Positions 1 to 10,786 of a stretch of DNA of 64,000 bases are shown one piece after another. The position numbers and the translations under genes were made by a program. The stretch comes from Spongilla lacustris (Eukaryota > Porifera > Demospongiae > Spongillida > Spongillidae). The notes beneath the pieces were generated by a model that did no database searches, was not told the origin of the DNA, and saw nothing but the letters and a program-made list of their open reading frames with translations. Within the stretch, counting starts at the first letter, position 1. Each line of letters opens with the position of its first letter. Location: positions 26,749,092 to 26,813,091 of the forward strand of contig OX442415.1 of NCBI GenBank assembly GCA_949361645.1, given 5' to 3'.

Positions 1-292
1 TATGGTTGTCACTCAGCACTCAACTACAGCCAACTAAATGTACACATCACACCAGATGCCCTCAACACATCATCATGCTAGACACCCTCCTAAAAGTACC
101 CATATCACACCTGATCAGTACCCTCAGCATACCAGTATACATCCATAGCTACTACCATCACACAGCTATTCACACCAGATGCACTCAGCACACAGCCACA
201 GCTACCAGATGCACTCAGCACACAACCACAGCTACCCCCAGCAATCAAGTGCACTGGGCAGATTTGCGACACTGTCATCAGCAGCAGAGCAA

Positions 293-452
293 CAGAATAT
301 ACGTGTATTGTGTACAGAATACACGTGTATTGTATACAGAATACATGTGTATTGTGTGCAGAATGCACGTGTATTGTGTACAGAATACACATGTATTGTG
401 TACAGAATGCACGTGTATTGTGTACATAATACACATGTATTGTGTACAGAAT
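293..452. repeat. 22-bp minisatellite of near-palindromic units
   Basis: About seven copies of a 22-bp unit of the form CAGAATACACGTGTATTGTG. Each unit holds an ATACACGTGTAT-like palindrome whose core varies between CACGTG, CATGTG and CACATG. Long ORFs cross it in several frames only because the repeat lacks stops, so it is not treated as coding. Confidence 0.9.
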
Positions 453-1355
453 TCGGTGCCTTCCCACAGGTTTGCTGGCACTGTACCACTATATCCATCA
501 GCAAGGTCTGAATGAGTGGTGGTGCAGGCTTCAGCTGTGAAGGAGCCAGAGGAGTGTCCATGATACAGCATGGACACTTGACCTCCCTGCAGTTGGAAGC
601 CATGAACCAGTGTACAATGCAGTTTGTGCAGACTAGTGCCCTACATGGCAGCTCCAGTGGTTGGTGCACAATTGTCAGGCACAAGGGACACCGAAGTTAG
701 TCCAGTATGCCTGGATTGTTGGTACTGGCAAGTAGGCCTATTTGATTTTGTACTGAGAAACCTACAGTCTGCATGGGAGGGGCTATTCCACATATGGCTG
801 CAATAATCTAAGCTTGTGGGCCTTCCACTCAAAAGGAATACTTTTGGGCCCATGTTTATCCATCGTTTGTTTGCAGGATAGCAAACGGATGGTGGGTGAG
901 TGCCAATTGTGTCCAGGGAGGTGTTAATAAGAAATTTGGAGTGCAAATCCTCTGCAAACTGTCTGCAGTTATATGTTTTCCTCGTCTTTTCACTTTGCAT
1001 TGCTCTTCGATTTTCTTTGCTTGTATCTCCATTCTAAAATACTGAAATTATTCATAAAAACTCTTGCCTTATTCTGGGGTTAAAATATTTACGAGCGATA
1101 TGCATATACTCTCCTATGTGTGCTGATCATTATATTACTCGCTTACAGATTTAGAGCTACGGGTCGGTTCGTCCGCAACAAGTACACCTCATCTTTTCCA
1201 GCCAAAGTTACATTGATGTGGAAACGGGCTGCGCAGAACCACTCAGTAGTCCTGGTGCAATTATGGCTTACGTATAGCTGTGGTAGAGTGTTTTCATGAG
1301 CATTTTCTCTCCTCGGTACGTCGTATGATATGTGCTCGCAAAAACAGATATCGTA
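453..1355. other. Intergenic stretch, no gene recognised
   Basis: Only short, mutually overlapping ORFs are present, with no recognisable domain, splice pattern or tandem structure. It abuts the left TA of the large foldback element. Confidence 0.5.
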
Positions 1356-1608
1356 TACAGTAGTGGCTCGCACATCCGCACTTTTCACACCTCGCACATC
1401 AGCAAAAATAATTATATACACCAGAAATTGTAGAAACTGTTAGCTTTCATAGCAAACCCTATCGATCACTCCCGCTAGCCATATAATAATATTCACTGTT
1501 TACACGGCCTGCACCTTGGGATATCAATGCAATTAGCATGTACAAACTTTGTTACCACCCCCCAAAACATGCACTGCACCCCCTCCACCCATCACCACTG
1601 CACTATTG

Positions 1609-2632
1609 GGTAATTCCATATATATATTTGCCACCCTTTTTGCATCATTGTCTAGTTTGGACATGCTATTTTCCCCATGTGTTCTCCCCATAGGAGTATG
1701 CAAAATTGCTGTACATTTGTATACCCTATAGTGTACAACTTTTAATATACGACATATCAAAATTTTCATTTTTTTCATAACCTCGGTTAACTCGGTTGAG
1801 CATATCCTGAGTCCTGAAACATTCTGATTGATTTGAATATATCCAAAACATTGCTAAGATAGAGGTCTACATAAAATTAATTGATTTTAATAACTTCTTG
1901 GCATGTTACATGAATAAAGTCATGAATTTGTAATGAATTGTGACCTATCCAAAAATATGAAAATACGAATCACACCAGACTTGTACCATAGTTAGCTAAC
2001 CATACCCCAAACATATTTAGCTGAAAAGCTTACTGGGACACGTATTCTCAGGGCTGGGACAGCACAAAAAGTGGCTGGCAGCCATGTTATGTTTTGACAG
2101 TACCTTAGCTGTGTAAACTGCCCTATGTAAACAAAGAGTTGCAAGGAGGAATAACATGGCTGCCAGCCACTTTTTGTGCTGTCCCAGCCCTGAGAATACG
2201 TGTCCCAGTAAGCTTTTCAGCTAAATATGTTTGGGGTATGGTTAGCTAACTATGGTACAAGTCTGGTGTGATTCGTATTTTCATATTTTTGGATAGGTCA
2301 CAATTCATTACAAATTCATGACTTTATTCATGTAACATGCCAAGAAGTTATTAAAATCAATTAATTTTATGTAGACCTCTATCTTAGCAATGTTTTGGAT
2401 ATATTCAAATCAATCAGAATGTTTCAGGACTCAGGATATGCTCAACCGAGTTAACCGAGGTTATGAAAAAAATGAAGATTTTGATATGTCGTATATTAAA
2501 AGTTGTACACTATAGGGTATACATATGTACAGCACTTTTGCATACTCCTATGGGGAGAACACATGGGGAAAATAGCATGTCCAAACTAGACAATGATGCT
2601 AAAAGGGTGGCAAATATATATATGGAATTACC
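1609..2632. mobile_element. Nested palindromic element, 482-bp arms, TSD CTATTG
   Basis: The left arm 1609-2090 and right arm 2151-2632 are reverse complements with few mismatches and no net indels; a 60-bp loop lies between. The ends are GGTAATTCC and GGAATTACC. CTATTG occurs at 1603-1608 and again at 2633-2638. The opposite arm of the host palindrome (around 6785-6800) keeps the same sequence with a single CTATTG and no insert, which gives the pre-insertion site. No coding sequence is seen; the two similar short ORFs on its arms are mirror images. Family not assigned. Confidence 0.93.
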
Positions 2633-3517
2633 CTATTGCAACACCTAGATGGATATGGTGATTTGATATGACAAATGTGTTATGGTACCATACATTTTGT
2701 AGCTGCAGCATTACATTCAAAAATGGGATATTAGGACAGCTTTGCCAACCATTCATACGGCGAACACAGATCAATTGCGTTCAGGTCTCTGGCTCATTGA
2801 GGCAGATGGACATTGCAGACAAATGTCTGTGGAGTACGATCAGGTTAGGCTGGCTGCCATGGGTACATGTAATACTGCTTCTTTGTATGTGTAGGAACCA
2901 TACACACTTGTGCGTATGCATCTGTGCATGTACATAACATGTGCCTATAAGTATATTGTACGCATGGTAGACATCTGGCTTCATGTAAACATGCCTTTAC
3001 CCTCTTTGTGGTGCCTACTCATGTTGTACAGGTTACCTCTTCACTTAAATTTGTATTACTTGAGCCAGTTTGTTTAGTTCAGCCTTTTGATTTCACTGCG
3101 CCACACTGTATACACCTGTAATATAACACCCAGTGAATGCAGAACGCAACCATCTCCATTAACTTGCTAAAGTACTGTCTTGTCAGGTGGAAAATGAGCA
3201 GGATGCTATAAAATAGGTGTGGATAGCACCCATTATCACAGCTTCAGTTCACTTACATGTACTGAGGCAATCACAGACGATATCAGGATACTTGCTGATA
3301 TCGTACACTTGCTATTGTACAAGGTCCTGGCCATGCAGGGAGAGATTACGTGTGTAACTGGGGTATCACTGCAAGTGATCTGTCTTTTACCTGCACATAG
3401 CTAGCAGTTCATAGGCTAACCTTTACACTGGCAGTGTCTTCAAATGCACGAAGAATTGATTTCAAATGCTCATATTTGCAATTAATTGCTGGATGGTACT
3501 AACCAAGGTAAGAAAAA

Positions 3518-4240
3518 CAGCTAGCCACCATTACCCAATACGTACAAAATAATGCATGGTGTCTCGTCCCACCGCGTGTAGGCAAAGCCACGAAAACGTT
3601 GTTGTGTACGTTTAAATCTTCACTTCAGCTAAATGTAATCAGCATGACGACATTTCGTGCTCTATGGCCAGATCCCCTGGCTAGCTGCTCACGAAGAATT
3701 GTGGTCATGTTGAAGACGCCATACCAGTACTAGTATAGCGACCACTTGCACTATACATTTATTCACTTGCCTCATAGTTTCACACGTATGGTTCCAAATT
3801 TCAGCGACTGTAGGCAGTGCGGTGTGTATGACTGCCCGTTACTGCAGCGGCCGCATGTAGTAAACAGTTGCTCATTCATTAGAAATATCGTGGTCCGAGT
3901 TCCGATATCTAGTGAAAGAGCACCTTTACACGCCTGTGAATTCACAGTGGCAGAAAGTACAGTCATCCTCTGCCTACAGTCGTTGAACTTTAGAATCATA
4001 TGTATGAAACTATGAGGCAAGTGAATAAATGTACGTGGTCGCTATATGGCGTCTTCAACATGACCACAGTTCTTCGTGATCTGGATCCGGCCACAGAGCA
4101 CGAACTGTCGTCATGCTGATTACATTTAGCTGAAATGAAGGTTTAAACATGCGCAACAACGTTGTCGTGGCTTTGCCTACACGCGGTGGGACGAGACACC
4201 GTGAATTATCTTGTACGTACTGGGTAATGGTGGCTAGCTG
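3518..4240. mobile_element. Second nested palindromic element (CAGCTAGCC ends)
   Basis: The ends CAGCTAGCC and GGCTAGCTG begin arms of roughly 330 and 300 bp, with a loop near 3845-3944. The left arm has about 30 bp not matched on the right. The mirrored arm of the host element near 5905-5930 lacks this insert. The left flank is AAGAAAAA, but the right flank is TTTTTCTT, its reverse complement, instead of a direct duplication. The CAG start and 8-bp flank would suit a hAT-like origin; this is tentative. Confidence 0.8.
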
Positions 4241-4836
4241 TTTTTCTTGGCATTTTCCTAGTTGGGGTTCCGTCATTAGTATTCATTGCTACTACTACGA
4301 CGGATTGGAGGTTTTCCTATCGCTGTTACTCATGAATATAATCAGCAATTCAAGAGGTCAGAAATAATAGAGTTGAAAACTCGATTCGCTAACAGGGTAA
4401 AGCTTCTTGCCTCAGCTCAACCTCACCCGCCGCCGATCCCCCCTGCCCCCCCCCCCCCCCCCCCCCCTCCCCATCGGTACCTCCACCGCCTCACCCGCGC
4501 CTATCCCCGCCTACGTGCACTGCCGGTAACCAATAAGGGCAACTAACGCAGTCCTTGTTAATGCTATGTTGTACACCCTCACCTTAATCAGCAGCCGAAC
4601 ATACCGCGTAGGTCAGGGCGCCGAGCCCAGCCGCTATATTTTGCTCCACTAATGGCTAACAAAAACTATAGTAGGCACTAGCCTAACCGTGCGCTCAACA
4701 GCATCTCTAGCTATTGTTATATGTACATAGATCGCAGTGGATCTTTCAGTGTAGACAATTTAGTTGAAACGAACACGAGTTAACTCACGTGACGTATTGT
4801 ACGATCGTAGCTATTAAACAAACAATTCCCGATCCC

Positions 4837-5382
4837 GATCCCTATAGATAATTCTACGCCGAGTCTTTCAATTCCCAGGGGCGGACGCGGGGTGGTGGCA
4901 AAGGGTAGATGGTAAGGGAAAGGGGGTGGGGGGCGTCGCCCCCTCCCGCTCCAGCTAAGGGATATTGGGAAGGGATATGGGGAGCGCTGTAAGCTCCCCC
5001 ACTGGGGTCGAAGCTTTTGCAAGTTCCGCGTTATGAACAATACGGAATTTCATACCCAAAAAGCCACAAAATGCTTATGCCTTAGCTTCAATTCGCGCAA
5101 ACTGCGCATGCACACGTGCTGCAGCAGCTTTGGGTTTGACGTTCGTCTGACGCACAGCCGTTCACTTCCTCTCCAGCACGCTTCAGCTCAGGTTAACGGT
5201 TACAGGTTAACATAATAGTCTTATTATTTTTCATTTATCGCGATGGACAAGTGACAAGTACATGTAATCCATATCACTGTGCATCGCGATCAATGAAAGG
5301 AATTAAAAGACTCGACGTAGAATTATTGAAAACGGCCCCGCTCGAACGGCTCAGCCAAAATTCTTAGTAAGCAATACATGTA
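4837..5382. other. Central loop of the large foldback element
   Basis: Unique sequence between the two large arms. It has a G-rich stretch (about 4870-5000) and a smaller internal inverted repeat, with ATCGCGATG-type arms near 5236 and 5280. No convincing gene was seen. Confidence 0.6.
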
Positions 5383-7109
5383 GGGGATCGGGAATTGTTT
5401 ATTTGATAGCTAAAGTATGCAATACGTCACGTGAGTTAACTTGTGTTCGTTTCAACTATTAAATTGTCTACACTGAAAGATCCACTGCGATCCATGTACA
5501 TATAAGGCCTACAATAGCTAGAGATGCTGTTGAGCGCACGGTTAATTAAGCTAGTGCCTACTAGTTTTTGTTAGCCATTAGTGGAGCAAAATATAGCGGC
5601 TGAGCTCGGCGCCCTGACCTACGCGTTATGTTCGTATGCGGCACGGCTGCTGATTAAGGTGAGGGTGTACAACATAGCATTACCAAGGACTGCGTTAGTT
5701 GCCCTTTTTAGTGCACGTAGTTAAAAATAGGCGCGGGGGTAGGCGCGGGTGAGGTTGAGCTGAGGCAAGAAGCTTTACCCTGTTAGCGAATCGAGTTTTC
5801 AACTCTATTATTTCTGACCTCTTGAATTGTTAATTATATTCATGAGTAACAGAGCGATAGGAAAACCAGTGGTAGCAATGAATACTAATGACGGAACCCC
5901 AACTAGGATAATGCCTTTTTCTTACCTTGGTTTGTACCATACTGCAATAAATTGGGCATTTGAAATCAATTCTTTGTGCATTTGAAGACACTGCCAGTGT
6001 AAAGGTTAGCCTATGAACTGCTAGCTATGTGCAGGTAAAAGACAGATCACTTGCAGTGATACCCCAGTTACACACGTAATCTCTCCCTGCATGGCCAGGA
6101 CCTTGTACAATAGCAAGTGTACGATATCAGCAAGTATCCTGATATCGTCTGTGATTGCCTCAGTACATGTAAGTGAACTGAAGCTGCTGTGATAATGGGT
6201 GCTATCCACACCTATTTTATAGCATCCTGCTCATTTTCCACCTGACAAGACAGTACTTTAGCAAGTTAATGGAGATGGTTGCGTTCTGCATTCACTGGGT
6301 GTTATATTACAGGTGTATACAGTGTGGCGCAGTGAAATCAAAAGGCTGAACTAAACAAACTGGCTCAAGTAATACAAATTTAAGTGAAGAGGTAACCTGT
6401 ACAACATGAGTAGGCACCACAAAGAGGGTAAAGGCATGTTTACATGAAGCCAGATGTCTACCATGCGTACAATATACTTATAGGCACATGTTATGTACAT
6501 GCACAGATGCATACGCACAAGTGTGTATGGTTCCTACACATACAAAGAAGCAGTATTACATGTACCCATGGCAGCCAGCCTAACCTGATCGTACTCCACA
6601 GACATTTGTCTGCAATGTCCATCTGCCTCAATGAGCCAGAGACCTGAACGCAATTGATCTGTGTTCTCCGTATGAATGGTTGGCAAAGCTGTCCTAATAT
6701 CCCATTTTTGAATGTAATGCTGCAGCTACAAAATGTATGGTACCATAACACATTTGTCATATCAAATCACCATATCCATCTAGGTGTTGCAATAGTGCAG
6801 TGGTGATGGGTGGAGGGGGTGCAGTGCATGTTTTGGGGGGTGGTAACAAAGTTTGTACAATTTCTGGTGTATATAATTATTTTTGCTGATGTGCGAGGTG
6901 TGAAAAGTGCGGATGTGCGAGCCACTACTGTAATGTGATGCGGTTTTTGGTGGCTATTACTAAATTATGGTATTGCTTATATTATCCAACCTACTGTCTG
7001 GCCGCAAACACTCGTGCTTGTTCCAGATCTGCGAGTCCAGATTAGCTGATAAGCGGTTTGCTGACTTTGCTGTGGTCCAGATCTGCGATTTGCGGACGTT
7101 GCCACGTGG

Positions 7110-7807
7110 CAGGGTTGCCGAAGGCCAGCCCGGCCTGCCAGGTCGGCCTACCTGGCCGGACTCTCAATGAGGCCTGCCAAGTCGGACCCTGGCCTGACAG
7201 GTCGGGATCCGCCCAATAACTAAGATGATTGCAGCGAATTAGGGCTTGCTAGATCTTGCTGTACCGTAGTTGTACAGTACGTTATATGCACGCGCCAGCA
7301 ATTGTATGGCGTTGTCATGTTCATCCAAGGGGGAACCTTCGTTGCTCAAGTTGAGCCCCTGTTAGCTTTGAGAGTGCTCAATTTCTCATTGCGGACCAAA
7401 GCAAAAGGAGAATCGGTTTGACCGCATGGCTTAATTGGACAGCTGCTCTTTATGATGCCGTTGTTGTAGAGTGCTCCCTTACATAGGGCCTGTGGCAGTA
7501 ATCGCACCATGCTTTGTCAGCATACACAGCGTCATTAGAGGCATGAAATATGTGCACTTTAAAATGCGACCAAACAACGGAGGCAGAGTTACTGTTTTGT
7601 TTCCGACGTTGTGGGAGCCTTACGAGCTCATCCGGATTATACATCCAAATATCGGGGACAGCTGACAAAGAGAGAGTAGCTGAAGTGGAACACAAATCTG
7701 AAGCAGCATTCATAGCCATGCTTAGCGATTTAATTAAAATTAAGAGTTAATCAGCTATGAATATATTAACACGTATTTTCCGGCCGGCCTGGCTTTAGGC
7801 AACCCTG
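7110..7807. mobile_element. hAT-type element with TSD CCACGTGG
   Basis: Terminal inverted repeats CAGGGTTGCC and GGCAACCCTG are flanked on both sides by the identical 8-bp sequence CCACGTGG (7102-7109 and 7808-7815). An 8-bp duplication is the signature of hAT transposition. The subterminal regions are rich in GGCCTGCCAGG-type motifs and resemble those of the element at 20143-21097, so both belong to one family. The interior keeps a fragment encoding a BED-like zinc finger on the minus strand but no transposase core, so it looks like a deletion derivative. Confidence 0.93.
7450..7719 (-). pseudogene. BED-type zinc finger fragment of a hAT transposase
   Basis: An 89-codon ORF inside the hAT derivative. 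Residues about 46-78 read SVVWSHF followed by DKAWCDYCHRPY. This matches the start of a BED finger (the VW-x-HF aromatic signature, then C-x2-C). The ORF stops after HSTTTAS, before the paired histidines that complete the finger, and no catalytic core follows. BED fingers are the usual N-terminal DNA-binding domain of hAT transposases. It is probably a residual, non-functional coding end; a small domesticated product cannot be excluded. Confidence 0.6.
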
Positions 7808-7815
7808 CCACGTGG

Positions 7816-8172
7816 CATGCGTTGGTGCCTCTTCGTTTGAAAAAAAAAAACTGACGTGCGACACACAGAAAGGACATGAATATGGTGCGACAAGACGATC
7901 CCGACCTTGCCTTCCGTGCGCTGTTGGTATCTGAACGCTCACGTTTTTAACCTTGTGCGTAGGGGGTCGGTCGATCCGCCCAGTTATTGTATTTAAGCTT
8001 TACAAATTGTGCATCCAAAGCTGACAGCACCCCCCCCCCCCCCCCCCCCCCCCGCGTTTCGTATCGAACAGTGGCAGCCCTCAACCCTTCGTACTCTATA
8101 TATTAGCCAATCGCAAGGTCCCACCCCCGCTTTTAGAAGTCGTGCACTGCACGGCAGTCTTTGCCCGCTGGT
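7816..8172. repeat. Intergenic stretch with homopolymer runs
   Basis: Holds an A-run near 7841-7850 and a C-run of more than 20 bases near 8030-8053. The long overlapping ORFs here arise from the C-run. No gene recognised. Confidence 0.6.
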
Positions 8173-8719
8173 TACGGTGGCCCTGGAGGTCGCGCGACCA
8201 AACATTGTAACGCCACGCGATTTTGCGATTGAACAATGTAGCGACGGTCCGATTCCGCGATCGATCATTGATCCCATTCCGCGACCAAACAAACATCCAC
8301 TTCCGCTACCGTACATCAACGCGAACTAGCATTGATCTATTTTTGGGATCGAACAACGGTCTATTTTTGGGATCGAACAGCGGGCCGTTTCTCCGACCGA
8401 CCAGCCAAACGTACTATGGGATATACATGTAGGCGGTACCTTCCATGACGTCACCGAAAATACTATTATACTTTACAGAGACGAATCATCCTATAGTCCA
8501 CCGTAAGTTAGCACAGGTAACGATGCATATGCACGCACATGCAGGGCTAATTGTACAATACTGAAGGCAGCAGAAGACAATCCCGGTCATACTCGGCTAA
8601 TGCACCACGTGGTTGTTGGGTAAGTGTACGTGTGGGCTACGTGTGTGTATGCTGGCTACATTGGCGTAGTACCAGTAAATTAACGGCATCGCTATACCGG
8701 TCCGCTATACCTATGTGCT

Positions 8720-9225
8720 GTGTTTGTTTGATATGTGCTATCTTTGTGTGTGATATGTCTGTGTTTGTGTGATATGTGCTGTGTGTGCTGTGTGTGTTTG
8801 TGTGATATGTGCTGTGTTATGTGCTGTGTGTTTGTATGTGTGATATGTGCTGTGTGTTTGTATGTGTGATATGTGCTGTGTGTTTGTATGTGTGATATAT
8901 GTGCTGTGGGCTGATATGTGCTGTGTGCTTGTGTACTATGTGCTAAAACAACTAATCCTCCCCCCACTGAGGTGTTCGATTGTCTTTTGTGGTCACACTT
9001 CAGAGATTACTTTTAAAATGCAGCTGTGTGTGTGTGTGTGTGTGACTGTGTGTTTGTGTGTGTGTGTGACTGTGTGTGTTTGTGTGTGTGACTGTGTGTT
9101 GTGGGTATGTGCTATAGCAATTAACCCCCTCACTGAGGTTTTTTTGTGTGGTCACATTGTCAAAGATAACTATATGTGACTGTATGTGTGTGTGTGTGTG
9201 ATTGTGTGTTTTTGTGTGTATCAAT
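8720..9225. repeat. TG-rich micro/minisatellite arrays
   Basis: 8720-8945 is a variable array of about 26 bp built from TGTGTTTGTATGTGTGATA and TGTGCTG blocks. 9027-9110 and 9185-9225 are TG dinucleotide-rich arrays separated by a short unique segment (about 9115-9175). ORFs across them are composition artefacts. Confidence 0.85.
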
Positions 9226-9252
9226 AATATGTTCATGTTTCCTTTATTTCAG

Positions 9253-9480
9253 ATTGCATACTTTAGGATGTCCCACACTTGTAAGGAGTGATTGTGGAAC
9301 AGAAAATGTGCTATTAAATGGCTTTATGATGACCAGTATTGGAGAGCCTGTCCTCTAGGGCACAGCAAACACTTGAGAGCATCCCACCAGGTATATAAAC
9401 TCTCCATGGCAACTATAGAGGGATATGCACCTGCTGTTCAGGTCGTCCAGATCCTTCACACTCTCGCTATCCAATTATGA
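9253..9480 (+). pseudogene. Integrase-core (rve-like) exon fragment
   Basis: A pyrimidine-rich TTTATTTCAG ending at 9252 looks like a splice acceptor. The following frame reads LHTLGCPTLVRSDCGTENVL, which resembles the second-aspartate region of integrase cores (R-x-D-x-G-T-E-N). The frame then stops at 9356-9358. A second frame continues to 9480 with a GHSKHLRASHQ segment that could be a decayed continuation. Only a scrap of the domain is present, so it is not functional here. Assignment rests on one motif. Confidence 0.45.
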
Positions 9481-10786
9481 TGATGAGGCAAATGGTTCTT
9501 TATATTTCATGTAACATATGGTCCTCTCCAGGGCTGGGGAGGAGCCATTTTCATCCTTATCAAGATTCAACAAAACATGTGACTTTGCATGTACTCGAAA
9601 AAGTCATTTTACAAAAATTCGTTCTGCACTTGTTTTATCATTTTGTATGCATATACAAGATGTCAATAGAGGATAGTCATGATTTTCTAACTCTAAGGTT
9701 TCATGATCAGCTTGTTGTACATATCAACATGCAAACACCAGTTTGGACCCTGCAATGAACCACAAAGTTCAAACTGAGTAGCTGGATGCATGGTGGTGAC
9801 AAATCATTGCCTTGTTCACATACATGTAGGTTTTTTTTCTTTACGTAGCCATGAACCAACAAAATCCATTACTGCAAGCATAGATAGTACTGCAAGTAGC
9901 ATCATCACAGCTGATCTAGATAAGTGATGAATGAATGTCTGTTAAGAACCACGTGTACCTCACCCAAATATGGGGCACCTTTTAATGGTGTATCCATACT
10001 TCATTTGAAGCATTCGCCACATTGACCGGTACCCGAGGCACCAGTTGGACGTTTGCAGCTCATTCTATGGCTCCCCAATATGGACACTCTGTATTTTCGT
10101 AGCTCGGCAAAGTACTGACTTTAATGGCCTGATGTACCAGTGTGTATTAAAGGCGTACGTTTTTTTCACAAAGTCCCATGCAGTGCAGTGAGCCTTTTCC
10201 TGAACCATGTTAGCCTGAAGGTATAGCGGGCCGGTATAGCGATGCCGTTAATTTACTGGTACTACGCCAATGTAGCCAGCATACACACACGTACACTTAC
10301 CCTAGAAGGGCGGGCCCTACCACCGCGTTTGACCCTTACCCAACAACCACGTGGTGCATTAGCCGAGTATGACCGGGATTGTCTTCTGCTGCCTTCAGTA
10401 TCGTACTATTAGCCCTGCATGTGCGTGCATATGCATCGTTACCTGTGCTAACTTACGGTGGACTATAGGATGATTCGTCTCTGTAAAGTATAATAATATT
10501 TTCGGTGACGTCACGGAAGGTACCGCCTACATGTATATCCCATAGTACGTTTGGCTGGTCGGTCGGAGAAACGGCCCGCTGTTCGATCCCAAAAATAGAC
10601 CGTTGTTCGATCCCAAAAATAGATCAATGCTAGTTCGCGTTGATGTACGGTAGCGGAAGTGGATGTTTGTTTGGTCGCGGAATGGGATCAATGATCGATC
10701 GCGGAATCGGACCGTTGCTACATTGTTCAATCGCAAAATCGCGTGGCGTTACAATGTTTGGTCGCGCGACCTCCAGGGCCACCGTA

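Larger units (their letters stand above)
1356..6932. mobile_element. Large foldback (palindromic) DNA element with TA ends
   Basis: The terminal repeat starts TA-CAGTAGTGGCTCGCACATCC at 1356 and its reverse complement ends at 6932, which fits a TA target duplication. The arms stay complementary from the ends inward to about 4836 and 5383, around a loop of about 546 bp. The left arm carries two nested elements (1609-2632 and 3518-4240) that are absent from the right arm. It also has about 105 bp (around 1430-1538) missing from the right arm, with GTA microhomology at the joint. Without these, each arm is about 1.5 to 1.6 kb. No transposase ORF is visible. The TA target and CAG start suggest a non-autonomous Tc1/mariner-like element; that assignment is inference. 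Confidence 0.85.
8173..10786. mobile_element. Large inverted-repeat element, arms about 540-570 bp
   Basis: The left arm 8173-8712 is the reverse complement of the right arm 10219-10786, around a 1.5-kb centre. The outer ends are TACGGTGGCCCTGGAGG and its complement, so a TA duplication is possible but not proved. The right arm has about 40 extra bases near 10302-10342. Identical short ORFs in the arms (8223-8432 and 10527-10736) are mirror images, not two genes. The centre holds TG-rich arrays and an integrase fragment. Confidence 0.82.

Noticed and set aside
2463..6760. Pairs of identical short proteins on opposite strands (for example 2668-2937 and 6491-6760)
   Set aside because: They are the two arms of one palindrome, so similarity reflects inverted repeats and not a duplicated gene.
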